This document shows, in pieces, positions 23,501 to 32,800 of a stretch of 64,000 nucleotides of DNA (position 1 is its first letter; every line of letters starts with the position of its first letter). The stretch is from Amoebophrya sp. A120. Taxonomy: Eukaryota; Sar; Dinophyceae; Syndiniales; Amoebophryaceae. Position numbers and translations under genes: made by a program. The notes beneath the pieces were generated by a model, which made no database searches, was not told the DNA's origin, and worked only from the letters and a program-made list of their open reading frames with translations. The DNA lies in the NCBI GenBank assembly GCA_905178155.1, contig CAJINV010000003.1, positions 62,001-126,000 of the forward strand, read 5' to 3'.

Positions 23501-26251
23501 GGCGGGCAGGCGGTCCGCAACGCGGTGCCCAACTGCGCCTACTGCATTATGCTGATTCTGCCGCAAACCATCGACTACGTCCTGGTGGGCATTATGGCCA
23601 CGCCGGACACCCGCACCTACGCGCTCGGGGGCATCGCCCTGGGGATTTCCCTGATCAACGTTTTCGGAATCGCGCCCGGCATCGGGTTCAATCAGGCGTT
23701 AGATACGCTCGTGTCTGTCGCGTTCGGGGCGAAGAAGCACACCAAGATCTTCCACTACGTGGCCCAGGCGCAGCTGCTGATCGTGTGCTACATGCCGGTG
23801 ATCATCCTGAGCTGCGGGATCTGCGCGTCCAACATCTTTGACACCTTCGCGACGCACACCGACCCGAACGTAGCCGCGCAGGCCGTGGAGTTTCTGCACT
23901 CGCAGTTTTTATTTGTGCCGCTTTTTTTGTTCTCGGACATCGTGCGCAAGTTTTTCGCAAACGTCCGGGAGCTGCACCACATTCAGCCCTACCAGATGGC
24001 CGCGATCTGCCTCCACGGGGTCTGGGTGTATCTGTGCATCGAATTCATCTCCGGCCGCGACCACGCCGCGATGGGAGCGGGGCTCGGCACCAGCTTCACC
24101 TGGCTTTTGTTTTTCCTCGGCTATCACTTGGTGTTTCACAAGTGGTTCCGCACCTTCCGCGAGACCACCAACGCCCGCGTGCTGGGAATAAATGGTCCTG
24201 CGGTGCAACCACGGGGACAGCAACCGGCAAACTATACAGTAAACAAAAAAGCAAGTCCGCGCGGAGGTTATCATAGTGCAACTACAACTTCGATGAGCAA
24301 CAACGACAAAAGCTCGTCAAAACAGGAGGAGGAGCCGGTGGAGCAGGAGCACATATTTTTTCTCTCCAATCTGTCCGACCCGGCGGTGTACAGTGGGCAC
24401 GCGCTGTATGGAAGCGTCAGGTTTGAAATCGTCAAAGTTGAAATAGTTTGTAATGCATAAAATGCATGACCCGAGGCACGTGTGTTGCAGAGCAGGCAAG
24501 TGAGGCCGATTGTAAGCCTGTTTGGGGTTACAGCTCGAGCTGCTAAAGTAGCATGAGAAAATCGCTGTTCTTTGCCTAAACAGCATGACAAAATGGATTT
24601 AGGGACCACCGAAATTTGTCTTGCGCCACTTAGAAACTGGGTTCCGGTTGGCATCCATTTTATGCATGGCAAATTATTTCAACTTTGTCGATTTCAACTC
24701 TGACACATCCATACGCTGTATTCGTACGGCGAACTTGCCGTGCGGTCGAGCGCGAACGTGCTGACGGAGTGGGTGGCGCGCGAGATCCTGACCGTGTTGA
24801 TATCGCAGGTGTCCGCCTCGGCCATCGCCGTGCACGCCGCCATCGACGGCACCTATTCGCAGCTGTACATGATTCCGCTCGGGATTGCGGGCTCGACCGC
24901 GACGCTGGTCGGCTCCAGCCTCGGCATGCGGAAGCCGGTGCAGGCCGGCCGTTTTGCGTACGTCTCCCTCACGCTCGGGCTCGTCGCCTGGTCCCTGATG
25001 TTCGTCCTGCTCTTCGGCGTGCCGCCCTACCGGTGGCTGCCGCCGCCCTTCGCCCGCGATGCCGACACCGTGCCCCACGAGACGCTGCTCCACACCGGAC
25101 TGCAGCTGAAGATCGCGGATGTGTTCTTTCCGGCCGATATCAAAATGAAAAATCCCCCCTCCCCATATCAAAAACGAAATTTATGATGCTGTATTTGAGT
25201 ACACAAATCGACTTGTAATGCTAGAAGGCCAAGAGACGCAGCTGTGGCCTCGTTTGCAGGCAATTTGTCATGCTGTTTCCCACTTCCAGCTGCCCCCTGT
25301 CATGCTGAAGATGCAAGGCTTTCCCACGCCAACCAGCACTGCAGTCCGCATCTTTTCCCTTCTAGCATGACAAAGCTGATTTGTGACCACAAATCTGCAT
25401 CACAAATTTCTAGTTTGAGTATGGGGTGGGGGGATTTTTCCTTTTGATAGCCGAGCATAACGCCAAGGCGCTGTTTGAGCGGTGGCTGTTCTATCAAATG
25501 CAGAAGTGTCCGGGTCTGGAAAAGTGGAACTTGTAATGCGTGTCTTGCATTCCTGGAAAATCTGTGTTGCATGAGCAGCAACAGAGAAGCTTTCTTTGTC
25601 ATGCAAAAACGCAATTTGTGATGCGTGCTAGGCATCAGCAGGCGTGGTCTCAAAAACTTGTCATGCTTGGCTGCCATTGCAAGCGCTTCAATCATGCTCA
25701 ATTCAGCATCACAGGTTCATTCCAGACCCAGACATAAGTTTGCACTTGATACGTTCCGCCGCATCCTGATTTTCGCCTTCGCTGTGACCTTCTGGTGCGA
25801 CATGGGGGAGAACATTTTGCAGGGGGTGTTGCGGGCGTGCGGGCAGCAGCAGATCGCCGCATTGGTGTACGTCTGCCAACACTATTTGCTGGGACTGCCG
25901 GTCGCGGTGTTTCTGGCTTTTTCCACCGTCGGCCACGGCATCACCGAGGCATTGGTGTCGCACTGCAATCTGCTTTTCCTGGATACGTCCGTTTTGACCG
26001 ACGGCGACTTCTTCGCCCACGCCAACACCATGGAGAAAACCAGCGTGTTGGGGTTGTACGGCCTCTGGTTCGGGTTCTCCCTGGGCGTGGTCTCCGGCTT
26101 CGTCGTTTTTGTTTACTACCTCTGCGTCAAAATCAACTTCCGCAAAGAAGTAAAAACGGCGCTGCGGCGACTGGTGTGGCACTCGCGGGCGGCTGCCGTG
26201 CGGGGCAAAACTACGGACCGAAAATTGTCGGGCGCGACCGCAAAAGTTTAA
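17580..26251 (+). CDS. DMT (SLC35F-like)-MATE transporter fusion, twelve exons split only by introners
   Basis: Exons: 17580-17711, 17979-19430, 19699-20179, 20506-21290, 21574-21774, 22038-22404, 22733-22844, 23112-23206, 23352-24406, 24719-25137, 25455-25491, 25757-26251; total 5631 bases, 1876 residues, phases consistent throughout. The N-terminal half looks like SLC35F: helices 1-2 (LGCILIISLLWNAMGILEQW; YYLLYALYFFIF), a ~700-residue disordered acidic loop, then helices 3-10 (LLFMGATFLDMLAMQFTTL, SATLVGRVNSVTIYIASIFF, LAVGLNISIPISMLWDRF). After a hydrophilic linker a MATE domain follows (CYCIM-like start at VPNCAYCIMLILPQTIDYVL; GFNQALDTLVSVAFGAKKHT; IPLGIAGSTATLVGSSLGMR). MATE proteins export organic cations or metabolites; SLC35F substrates vary. 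The DMT frame has no stop before the MATE domain. Two separate genes remain possible, with the second starting at an ATG at 22819 or 22837. An upstream in-frame ATG exists at 17517. Confidence 0.85.
17712..17973. mobile_element. Introner A2 in the fusion gene
   Basis: 262 bp, TATCAAATG...CATTTGATA. Duplication TGGTG at 17707-17711 and 17974-17978. Excision joins helix 1 to helix 2 in frame (LVMVLLNAYY). Confidence 0.92.
19431..19693. mobile_element. Introner A3 in the fusion gene
   Basis: 263 bp. Duplication GTGGC at 19426-19430 and 19694-19698. Excision gives TTTGGGTATMDS in frame. The second long copy begins inside this element (base 29701 equals 19561). Confidence 0.92.
20180..20500. mobile_element. 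Introner B1 in the fusion gene
   Basis: 321 bp. Family B TIR: AAAATCCCCCCTCCCCATAT at the left, ATATGGGGAGGGGGGAT at the right, ending TTTGATA. Duplication GAGCG at 20175-20179 and 20501-20505. Confidence 0.92.
21291..21568. mobile_element. Introner C1 in the fusion gene
   Basis: 278 bp. TIRs TATCCTGAGTGAAAACGTCC and GGACGTTTTTACACAGGATG. Near-perfect duplication TCACC (21286-21290) / TCACT (21569-21573). Excision gives TLTLTGCFFTFLG. Confidence 0.9.
21776..22033. mobile_element. Introner A4 in the fusion gene
   Basis: 258 bp, diverged termini TATGCAATGCAAAAATG and TTACAATCCATA. Flanks GATGT / CATGC share only ATG. Excision gives VGPTMLAVG. Confidence 0.87.
22405..22727. mobile_element. Introner B2 in the DMT-MATE linker
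   Basis: 323 bp. Duplication CTTCC at 22400-22404 and 22728-22732. Its interior is inverted relative to B3. Excision continues the DMT frame (VLPSFPANPLLS) towards MATE. Confidence 0.92.
22845..23106. mobile_element. Introner A5 in the DMT-MATE linker
   Basis: 262 bp. Duplication ATGCA at 22840-22844 and 23107-23111. Same orientation as A2. Excision gives DKMMQQESCLGFF. Confidence 0.92.
23207..23346. mobile_element. Introner E, 140 bp, in the MATE part
   Basis: The smallest element. TIRs with TGCAAAAGTATCG / CGATACTTTTGCA inside TATGAAC...CAGGATA ends. Duplication CTACC at 23202-23206 and 23347-23351. Excision gives LLTPYYPPLPS. Only one copy per haplotype is seen here. Confidence 0.9.
24407..24713. 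mobile_element. Introner D2 in the MATE part
   Basis: 307 bp. TIRs TATGGAAGCGTCAGG and CTCTGACACATCCATA, with GAAATCGTCAAAGTTGAAAT / ATTTCAACTTTGTCGATTTC. Duplication CGCTG at 24402-24406 and 24714-24718. Excision gives GHALYSYGEL. Confidence 0.92.
25138..25449. mobile_element. Introner B3 in the MATE part
   Basis: 312 bp. Duplication GCCGA at 25133-25137 and 25450-25454. Interior is the reverse complement of B2. Excision gives FFPAEHNAKALF. Confidence 0.92.
25492..25751. mobile_element. Introner A6 in the MATE part
   Basis: 260 bp. Duplication TGTTC / CGTTC (25487-25491, 25752-25756), one mismatch. Opposite orientation to A2. The exon between B3 and A6 is only about 40 bases. Confidence 0.9.
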
Positions 26252-27250
26252 AACGGATGAGCGACTTCATGGCACAAGTTGGACAGGTACGTAGTACGCT
26301 CTGTCTGTGTGCGTATTATATGATTGTATGCAATGGCACGGGAAGTAGATCTTTTATACGGCCGTTCTGGCGAACAAAGCACGTTGGGTGAGCTGGTCGG
26401 AGATGTTGACTGACTCTTTTGTTTCTCTTTTTTCTGCAAATGAACCTATACAATACTGAATTTTCGGGGCTTTGTGACTGTAATTTACGCTGTTGTTTTG
26501 GATATGCTGCACTAGCACTTCAAGTACTTGCTCAATGTCAATACTCTTTCTTGCGAAATGAAAGACGCACACTTTTCCTGTACACCTCGAGTCGTTTGCC
26601 TAAGCACCCAAAATTTCGGCCAGTATGAGCTCCTCACTGAGGTGGAGCTCTTTTGTGCAGATAGCGATAAATCAGTATTTTCCACCTGCTGCCCCGCTGA
26701 AAGTGTAGTTTTACACTGAAAGGACATTGGCACGACATTGCATTTTTGCGACATCAACATTTCGTATTGAACCGCGTGTCGCTTTCGGCATCATGGTCGA
26801 GGACTTTCTCCTCCATCTGTGACAAGAGCGCGGACGTGGTCGCTTGCACTTTAAATGTGAGCAGCACGAATTCATGCTCATTTGGTGTTGCTTTTTTTTC
26901 GCGGACGAAGTCAGTGGCGATATTCATCGATCCTGCACCGCGGTAAGGCGATTCTGCAAATGATCTCTTCTTCAAAACAAAAGCTTGACGTATGTCCACA
27001 TGTAGCTGCCGTGGCGCTTGACCCTGATGATGCAACTATCGTGGTGACGTGGGAGGTGCCAATATTCTTCCTCGGTGACGTTCGTCGTAAATGATATGTG
27101 CCCACGTTCGAGTGTGTGCTTTTTTTCCTGATAGCGAAAAGAGGATTGTAGACGTAATTAGTCGTGGTGCCTTTACTTTCTGGCTATGGCCCTGAGAAGT
27201 ACAAGCATTGACACAGAATTTTTTATCGGAAAGTAAGGAGTGCATGTATA
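26252..27250. other. Intergenic, nothing recognised
   Basis: Between the fusion gene and the next gene; no convincing ORF. The same sequence recurs at 36392-37390. Confidence 0.6.
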
Positions 27251-29600
27251 ATGTCGTCGGACGAGAACAAGAAGAAAACCGCCTTGGCCGGGAGCAACAG
27301 AATTGCTTTCGCGTTCAAGAAGGAAAACAACAAGCGAGTAGTTTCCCGGCCGGCTCCCCGGAGAAGCAGGTCGAATGCGGCACCTTCTTCAGAGTTGACG
27401 GCGGTAGTGGATGGCAAGACGCGCCGGCGGAAAGAACCTCCCAGCGAAGAGGACTCCTGTAGTGGAGGGCGCCGTAGCAGCAGTGCTAAAAATAATCCTG
27501 ACACCACTCATGCCGGAAGATTATCATGTCAATCGCCCAAACCGGCGCCGTCAAAATCAAACGGATCAAATTCCTGTCGACGGTCTGATAAAGACGGCGC
27601 GGAAAATCAAATTGATCAACAACATCCCCGCGGCGAGGTGGAGCCACGATCTTCTAGTCAACTGACGAGCAGGCGGAGTTCTTTAAGTTCGAGCAGCAGC
27701 TCGTCCTCCGCGGAGTCCTCGTCTTCCGAGGAGATGAACGACGAGAAGCCTATAATCCGAGGCTACAAACGAACCACCGACTCGAAGGCGAAGATGATCA
27801 AGGCGTCCTACTTGAACAACCCGAACAAATTTATTTCGAGAAGAACCAAAAGACGGGTGGTCAGCGACGTGAGCTCGAGTGAAGATGATGTTGACAACTG
27901 CAATTCCGACAGCAGTGAGGATTGTCCCTACCAGGAGTTCGACGAAGAGTCCCTCCTCCGGCTGCAGGACCACCTCGAGGCGACCCAGGACCTCGACGGC
28001 AGGGAGGTGGACACGTCGGTATTACAATGAAAAGTGCCCCCATCCCGGAATTCGCAGAAGTTTGTCATGCAAAGTTTCCAAATGAAAGCTTTTTGTCTTG
28101 CATGAAAGGACTGCGAGCCTTTCTGATGCAGAATCTAGGTTCGCAAGGTGCCTTGTGCATAGCAGATACGGCCGCTGTTGGGCTCCTTCGCAACACAAAT
28201 TCGAGCTATTCAGCATGGAAAATTTGTGATGCTGAGATATGCAAGACGGGGAATGTTTTTATTGGAAAGATTTGCAATACAAATGGTGCCAAGGTTGGGG
28301 TGGGGGGGTTTTTCATTGTAATAATCGGAGTCGGAAAACGAACTGACGCTGGAGGAGTTTAAAGATGACTTGGCGAAGTACTGTCACCTATCAAATGCAA
28401 ATATGTCTGGGTCTGGAAGAATGCAACTTGTGATGCTGCATTTGGATTTCAAAAAAAATCTGTATTGCCTGAGCAGCAAAGGAAATGCAATTTTTGCCAC
28501 GAGGAGAGGGCATTTGTCATTCGGAATAGGCATCATCATCAAGAAACCCTCAAGAAATCTGTGATGCCAGGGCGTGCGTCACGGACGTCGCGGCTCATGC
28601 AAAACGTACATGACAAGTCTCAGAGTCTTCCAGAACCAGACAGATTTGCACTCCATATCACCGCCACGGCCTTGCCCCGGGGACGGAGAAGATGCTGCTG
28701 CGGCTGGGGGCGAAGCAGTGCCAGAAACTGCTCAACGTTCCCGTCGGCGTGGAGCTGGACCAAAGGGATTGCACCATGAAAGAGTTGCCAAGGGACAACA
28801 AGTATCCATTGCAAATACAATGTTTAAGTCGGGCAGTAGAGTGCAAGTCTGTCATGCTTGCCCGACAGTAAACAAAAGTCTCTCATGCTTGTTGCGCTAC
28901 AGTGCCACTTACTTTTCTCATGTAAGATTATAAAGGCGATCTGTCCTGCTGGCAACGCTAGACAAGGCCGCTCAGAAACTTGTCATGTGCCGCCGCGCAA
29001 CACAATCTGCGTGCCATTCGGAGAATCGCATGACAACTTTCCAGACGCAGACATGGTTGCAATGCATAACAAGTACCACAAGGGCTACTACGTCCGCGGG
29101 CTGCTGGGCGACCACGTGCCGATGGAACCGCACATGGAACTCAAGCGACCCGCGCCATTTCGGCGGCCGCCGGGCGGAGAGTTCAAGGGAGAACACGCGC
29201 GGGCTTACCAGCGCAAGGTATTAATTTGTACAACGTAGGTAAACGTGTTCTGATGTTTGGCACGCATGGAAAATTGTAAAAAACCATCTGGAGGACATGG
29301 ACATGAGCAGCGTTGATATGGCCGATCATTTGTCTGGAAATATATTTTGCGCGGTTTTTGATGTTTGTAAAAACAAATTTTGTTCACAGCAAGCCGAGAA
29401 GCAATCGAAGCGGGATCTCGTGGTGTGGCGCGAGCACAGTATCAAATGTAAAAATGTCTGGGTCTGGAAACTTGTGATGCTGGGTGGCGTCTCATGATGA
29501 GGCTACAAATGCTGGCTCAGCATGACAAGTTTCTGAGCTACTAGGTGTTGCCTATTCTGCATGACAAACTGCGCTTCTGCATCACAGAAAAGCGGAGCTC
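27251..29600 (+). CDS. Unrecognised Ser/charged protein, copy 1, 3' end lost at the gap
   Basis: Exons seen: 27251-28019, 28329-28388, 28663-28802, 29074-29217, 29390-29439; the last exon falls beyond the gap and is present in copy 2. Residues 1-257 are low-complexity and rich in Ser, Arg, Lys and acidic residues. A more ordered part follows (LTLEEFKDDLAKYCHRHGLA; YHKGYYVRGLLGDHVPM). I do not recognise a family. One conventional GT-AG intron (29218-29389) lies among the introners B4, A7, A8 and A9. Confidence 0.75.
28020..28323. mobile_element. Introner B4
   Basis: 304 bp, degenerate family B ends (AAAGTGCCCCCATCCC / GGGGTGGGGGGGTTTTTC). Duplication GTCGG (28015-28019) / ATCGG (28324-28328). 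Excision gives DTSESENELT. Confidence 0.88.
28389..28657. mobile_element. Introner A7
   Basis: 269 bp. Duplication TCACC at 28384-28388 and 28658-28662. Interior is the reverse complement of A2 and A5. Confidence 0.92.
28803..29068. mobile_element. Introner A8 (diverged)
   Basis: 266 bp, TATCCATTGCAAATAC...GGTTGCAATGCATA. Duplication ACAAG at 28798-28802 and 29069-29073. Excision gives RDNKYHKGYY. Confidence 0.9.
29440..29600. mobile_element. Introner A9, copy 1, cut by the gap
   Basis: Left part only, preceded by CACAG (29435-29439). Two base differences from copy 2 (29540 and 29562) lie in this terminal stretch. Confidence 0.85.
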
Positions 29601-29700
29601 NNNNNNNNNNNNNNNNNNNNNNNNNNNNNNNNNNNNNNNNNNNNNNNNNNNNNNNNNNNNNNNNNNNNNNNNNNNNNNNNNNNNNNNNNNNNNNNNNNNN
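29601..29700. other. Assembly gap, 100 N
   Basis: Exactly 100 N, the usual placeholder for unknown size. Both flanks are introner sequence. Confidence 0.99.
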
Positions 29701-29833
29701 ATGCAGGATAGGCATGAGAGAGATCGCACAGAATCTGTCATGCTAGGTCCTGCATTCCAGGCTTCATGGGTCATGGAAAAGCTGCATGACAAATCGCGCA
29801 TTCTTCCAGACCCAGACATTTTTGCATTTGATA
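29701..29833. mobile_element. Introner A3, copy 2, right part
   Basis: Begins at the gap; right TIR intact, followed by GTGGC at 29834-29838. Confidence 0.85.
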
Positions 29834-32800
29834 GTGGCGGGACTGCGACGATGGATTCCACCGTGCAGTTGACCAGTTTAACTCTGTCCCCTCCAACTTT
29901 GGCCGCGCGGCCTGCATCACCCCCGGGCGGAGCGACGGGTAGAGGTGTACCAGAGCACCCGATTGGTATACAGGACAACATGACAGAGACGGATAGACAT
30001 CAACTACCGGAAGATGATAGTCGCACCATTTTTGGCTTACACACGACAAAAAACCCCAACTCGCCGCAGCCCAAACAGCCGACCCGACCGGCACTACAAC
30101 TACCGCAGCAGAACGTGCCGCTACTCGAGGAACCGCTGCTGCAGCCGAGCAAGTCCCGTTCGGCGGAGATTAACAATGAGATGAACATCAATACCTTGCG
30201 ATCGAACTCCAACACTTTCCAGCTGGCCTTTGATCCGATCTCGATGAGCATGCGGCGGCCGCCGGGCGTGAGCGCGCGCATCCGCGACCCGACTTGGGAC
30301 CTGAGTCTGGACGAGAGCGTACCGTGAGGAAAAATCCCCCCTCCCCATATTCAAAACGTATGTTCCTAAAACTTTGCGATGCTGATTTGTGGCCACAAAT
30401 CCTGTCTCTCTTGCAAGAAGGCAAATCCAAAGAATTCGCCGCCTTATGGAGGCAATTTGTAATGCTGTTTCACGTACATGGCAGGCCTCTGTCATGCTAA
30501 GTGCCTACAACAAAACACCCCCCGCAGGCTGAGGCTTTGCCTGTAGTGCCTCACTGCAAGACAGGGCTGATTTGTGTGCACAAATCCAGCAACAGAAGTT
30601 TCCGTTTCAATATGGGGAGGGGGGATGTTTCACTTTGATAGAGCGACCCGAGCGGAAGCACGTACTCCCTCCGCATCCCTGTGCAGCTGGAACCCGAAAC
30701 GCTCGCGCTGCTGCAGCAGGAGCTGAAGCAGCGGGGCAATTCGGTGTTCGACCCGCGGAACAGCCTGTCCGTTGGCATAGGCGGCAGCGTAGAGGAGGAC
30801 GAGGATTCGCAGGGCAACTGGAGCAAGCGGATCCCGGAGTTGGACACGCTCGTGACCGTGTCCCCCGGCGAGATGATCGAGCTGGTGGAGGTGACGCCCG
30901 GCACCAAGTTTCCGCTGTGGGAGACGCTGCTGCGGCCGCTGGGTATCGGCCTTTTGTTCATGGGCGCCACCTTTCTGGACATGCTGGCCATGCAGTTCAC
31001 CACGCTCAGTTCCGCGACCCTGGTGGGCCGCGTTAATTCGGTCACCATCTACATCGCATCCATCTTCTTCCTCGGGGAACCCTCGGTACCCGCAAAGTGG
31101 CTGGGCGTCGCGCTCTGCCTCTCTGGATGCGTCCTCGTCCTACATTTAGACGCGGTGAGTGCAGCGGAAAGTGGTGGTAGTGGAGGGGAGAGTAGAGCAA
31201 CATCTTCTTCATCTACTTCCGATGGAACTACAGGATCGTCCTCAACACCTGGAACATCGGCTTCGAATCCAGCGTCATCTTCAAACGCGGTCCTGCAGAA
31301 GGAGTACCCCTACGCGCTTTACGGCGATCTGGCCGCCCTGTTCGCCGTGATTTTCTACACGGCCTACGCGATCACGCTGAAGAGGTTCGTGAAAACGACC
31401 GCGGACACGATGTGGACTCTTACTCTCACCTATCCTGAGTGAAAACGTCCCCGCCCCAGAGTTGTCATGCAGATTGGCAATGACAGGAACATTTGTGATG
31501 CGCTTTCCCATGATAGGCATTTCCAATCGTGTTTTGGAATTTGTCATCCTGCAAACAGGATAACAGATGGATTTGTAATGCGGCTGTCCTCGCCAACCTG
31601 CACTCCACTACGGACTGCAACTTGTCATGCCTGACTGCCAAAGCTTCTGGATTTGTGTTGCGAGATCCCGATCTTGACTTTGGGGTGCGGACGTTTTTAC
31701 ACAGGATGTCACTGGGTGCTTCTTCACGTTCCTCGGGATTCCGGGGTACTACTTTTTCGCGCCGGAGTTCATCACCGGCGCCTACGCGTCCGCGTTGATC
31801 GAGGCCTTCACCATCCCCTACCTAGTCGCGAGCTTCATGTTCCTCGGCGTGATCGGGGGGGCGGGCAGCAACTACCTCTGGGTGCGCAGCTGCCAGATCG
31901 TGGGTCCGACGATGTTATGCAATGCAAAAATGTCTGGGTCTGGAAACATGTAAACTTCTGATGCGTATTTGAGACCAGAAAAAAATCTGTCATGCATGGA
32001 CCGCAAAAGTTGCATGCTCATTTCTTGCCACCAAAAGAGGGAACTTGTCATTTGGATTAGGCATCGCCTAACCTGCTCAAAACCTGTGTTGCTAGGACTG
32101 GCATGCTAGACCTTCTGTGTCATGCACAAACAGCATCACAAGTTTCCAGACCCAGACATTTTTACAATCCATACATGCTGGCGGTCGGGTTAAACATCTC
32201 CATCCCCATCTCCATGCTGTGGGACCGGTTCGGCCGCGGCTTTGTGGAAGCAACCAGTCCGCTGAAGCTGTTTGCCGCTTCGTTAGTCGTGGTGGGCTTT
32301 TTACTCGTGATTTACATCGACACGTTAATCAACGAAGAGGAAGGAAAACAAGAAGATCAAGAAGACGAGCGCGCGATGGACGAAGCTGACCTTCGAGCCG
32401 ATATTAACGCTGCATCAGAACAACAGCCAGGGCCGCGCTTGCCCGGCACCATTCCGAGCAGAAACAGTACGTTTGAGCAACTGCGCAGCCGGACGTCGAT
32501 CGGCGTTCAGGACGACGCGGTGGCGCTGGTGTTGCCTTCCTTCCTATCGCAAGGAAAAATCCCCCCTCCCCATATTGAAGAGGTAGGTTTTCGAAAATTT
32601 GTGTTGCTGATTTGAGGTCACAAATCATGTTTGTGCTGCAAGAAGACAAGGGCAGCAGCTTCCGTCCCATTATGGAGCCGGTTTGTCATGCTGTTGAGCC
32701 AACATCACGGACGCTTTTCATGCTAAGCGCCTAAGTCAAAGCCTCTCTACTCAGGCTTGATATGGGTCTGCAGTCCTCTCCAGCAAGACAAATGCGATTT

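Larger units (their letters stand above)
19561..29600 (+). repeat. 10,040-bp near-identical block, copy 1 (copy 2 at 29701-39740)
   Basis: Base n in copy 1 corresponds to n+10140 in copy 2. The blocks I compared were identical apart from two substitutions near the end of copy 1 (29540 a versus 39680 c; 29562 t versus 39702 c). Copy 1 ends at the gap and copy 2 starts at it. Confidence 0.97.
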
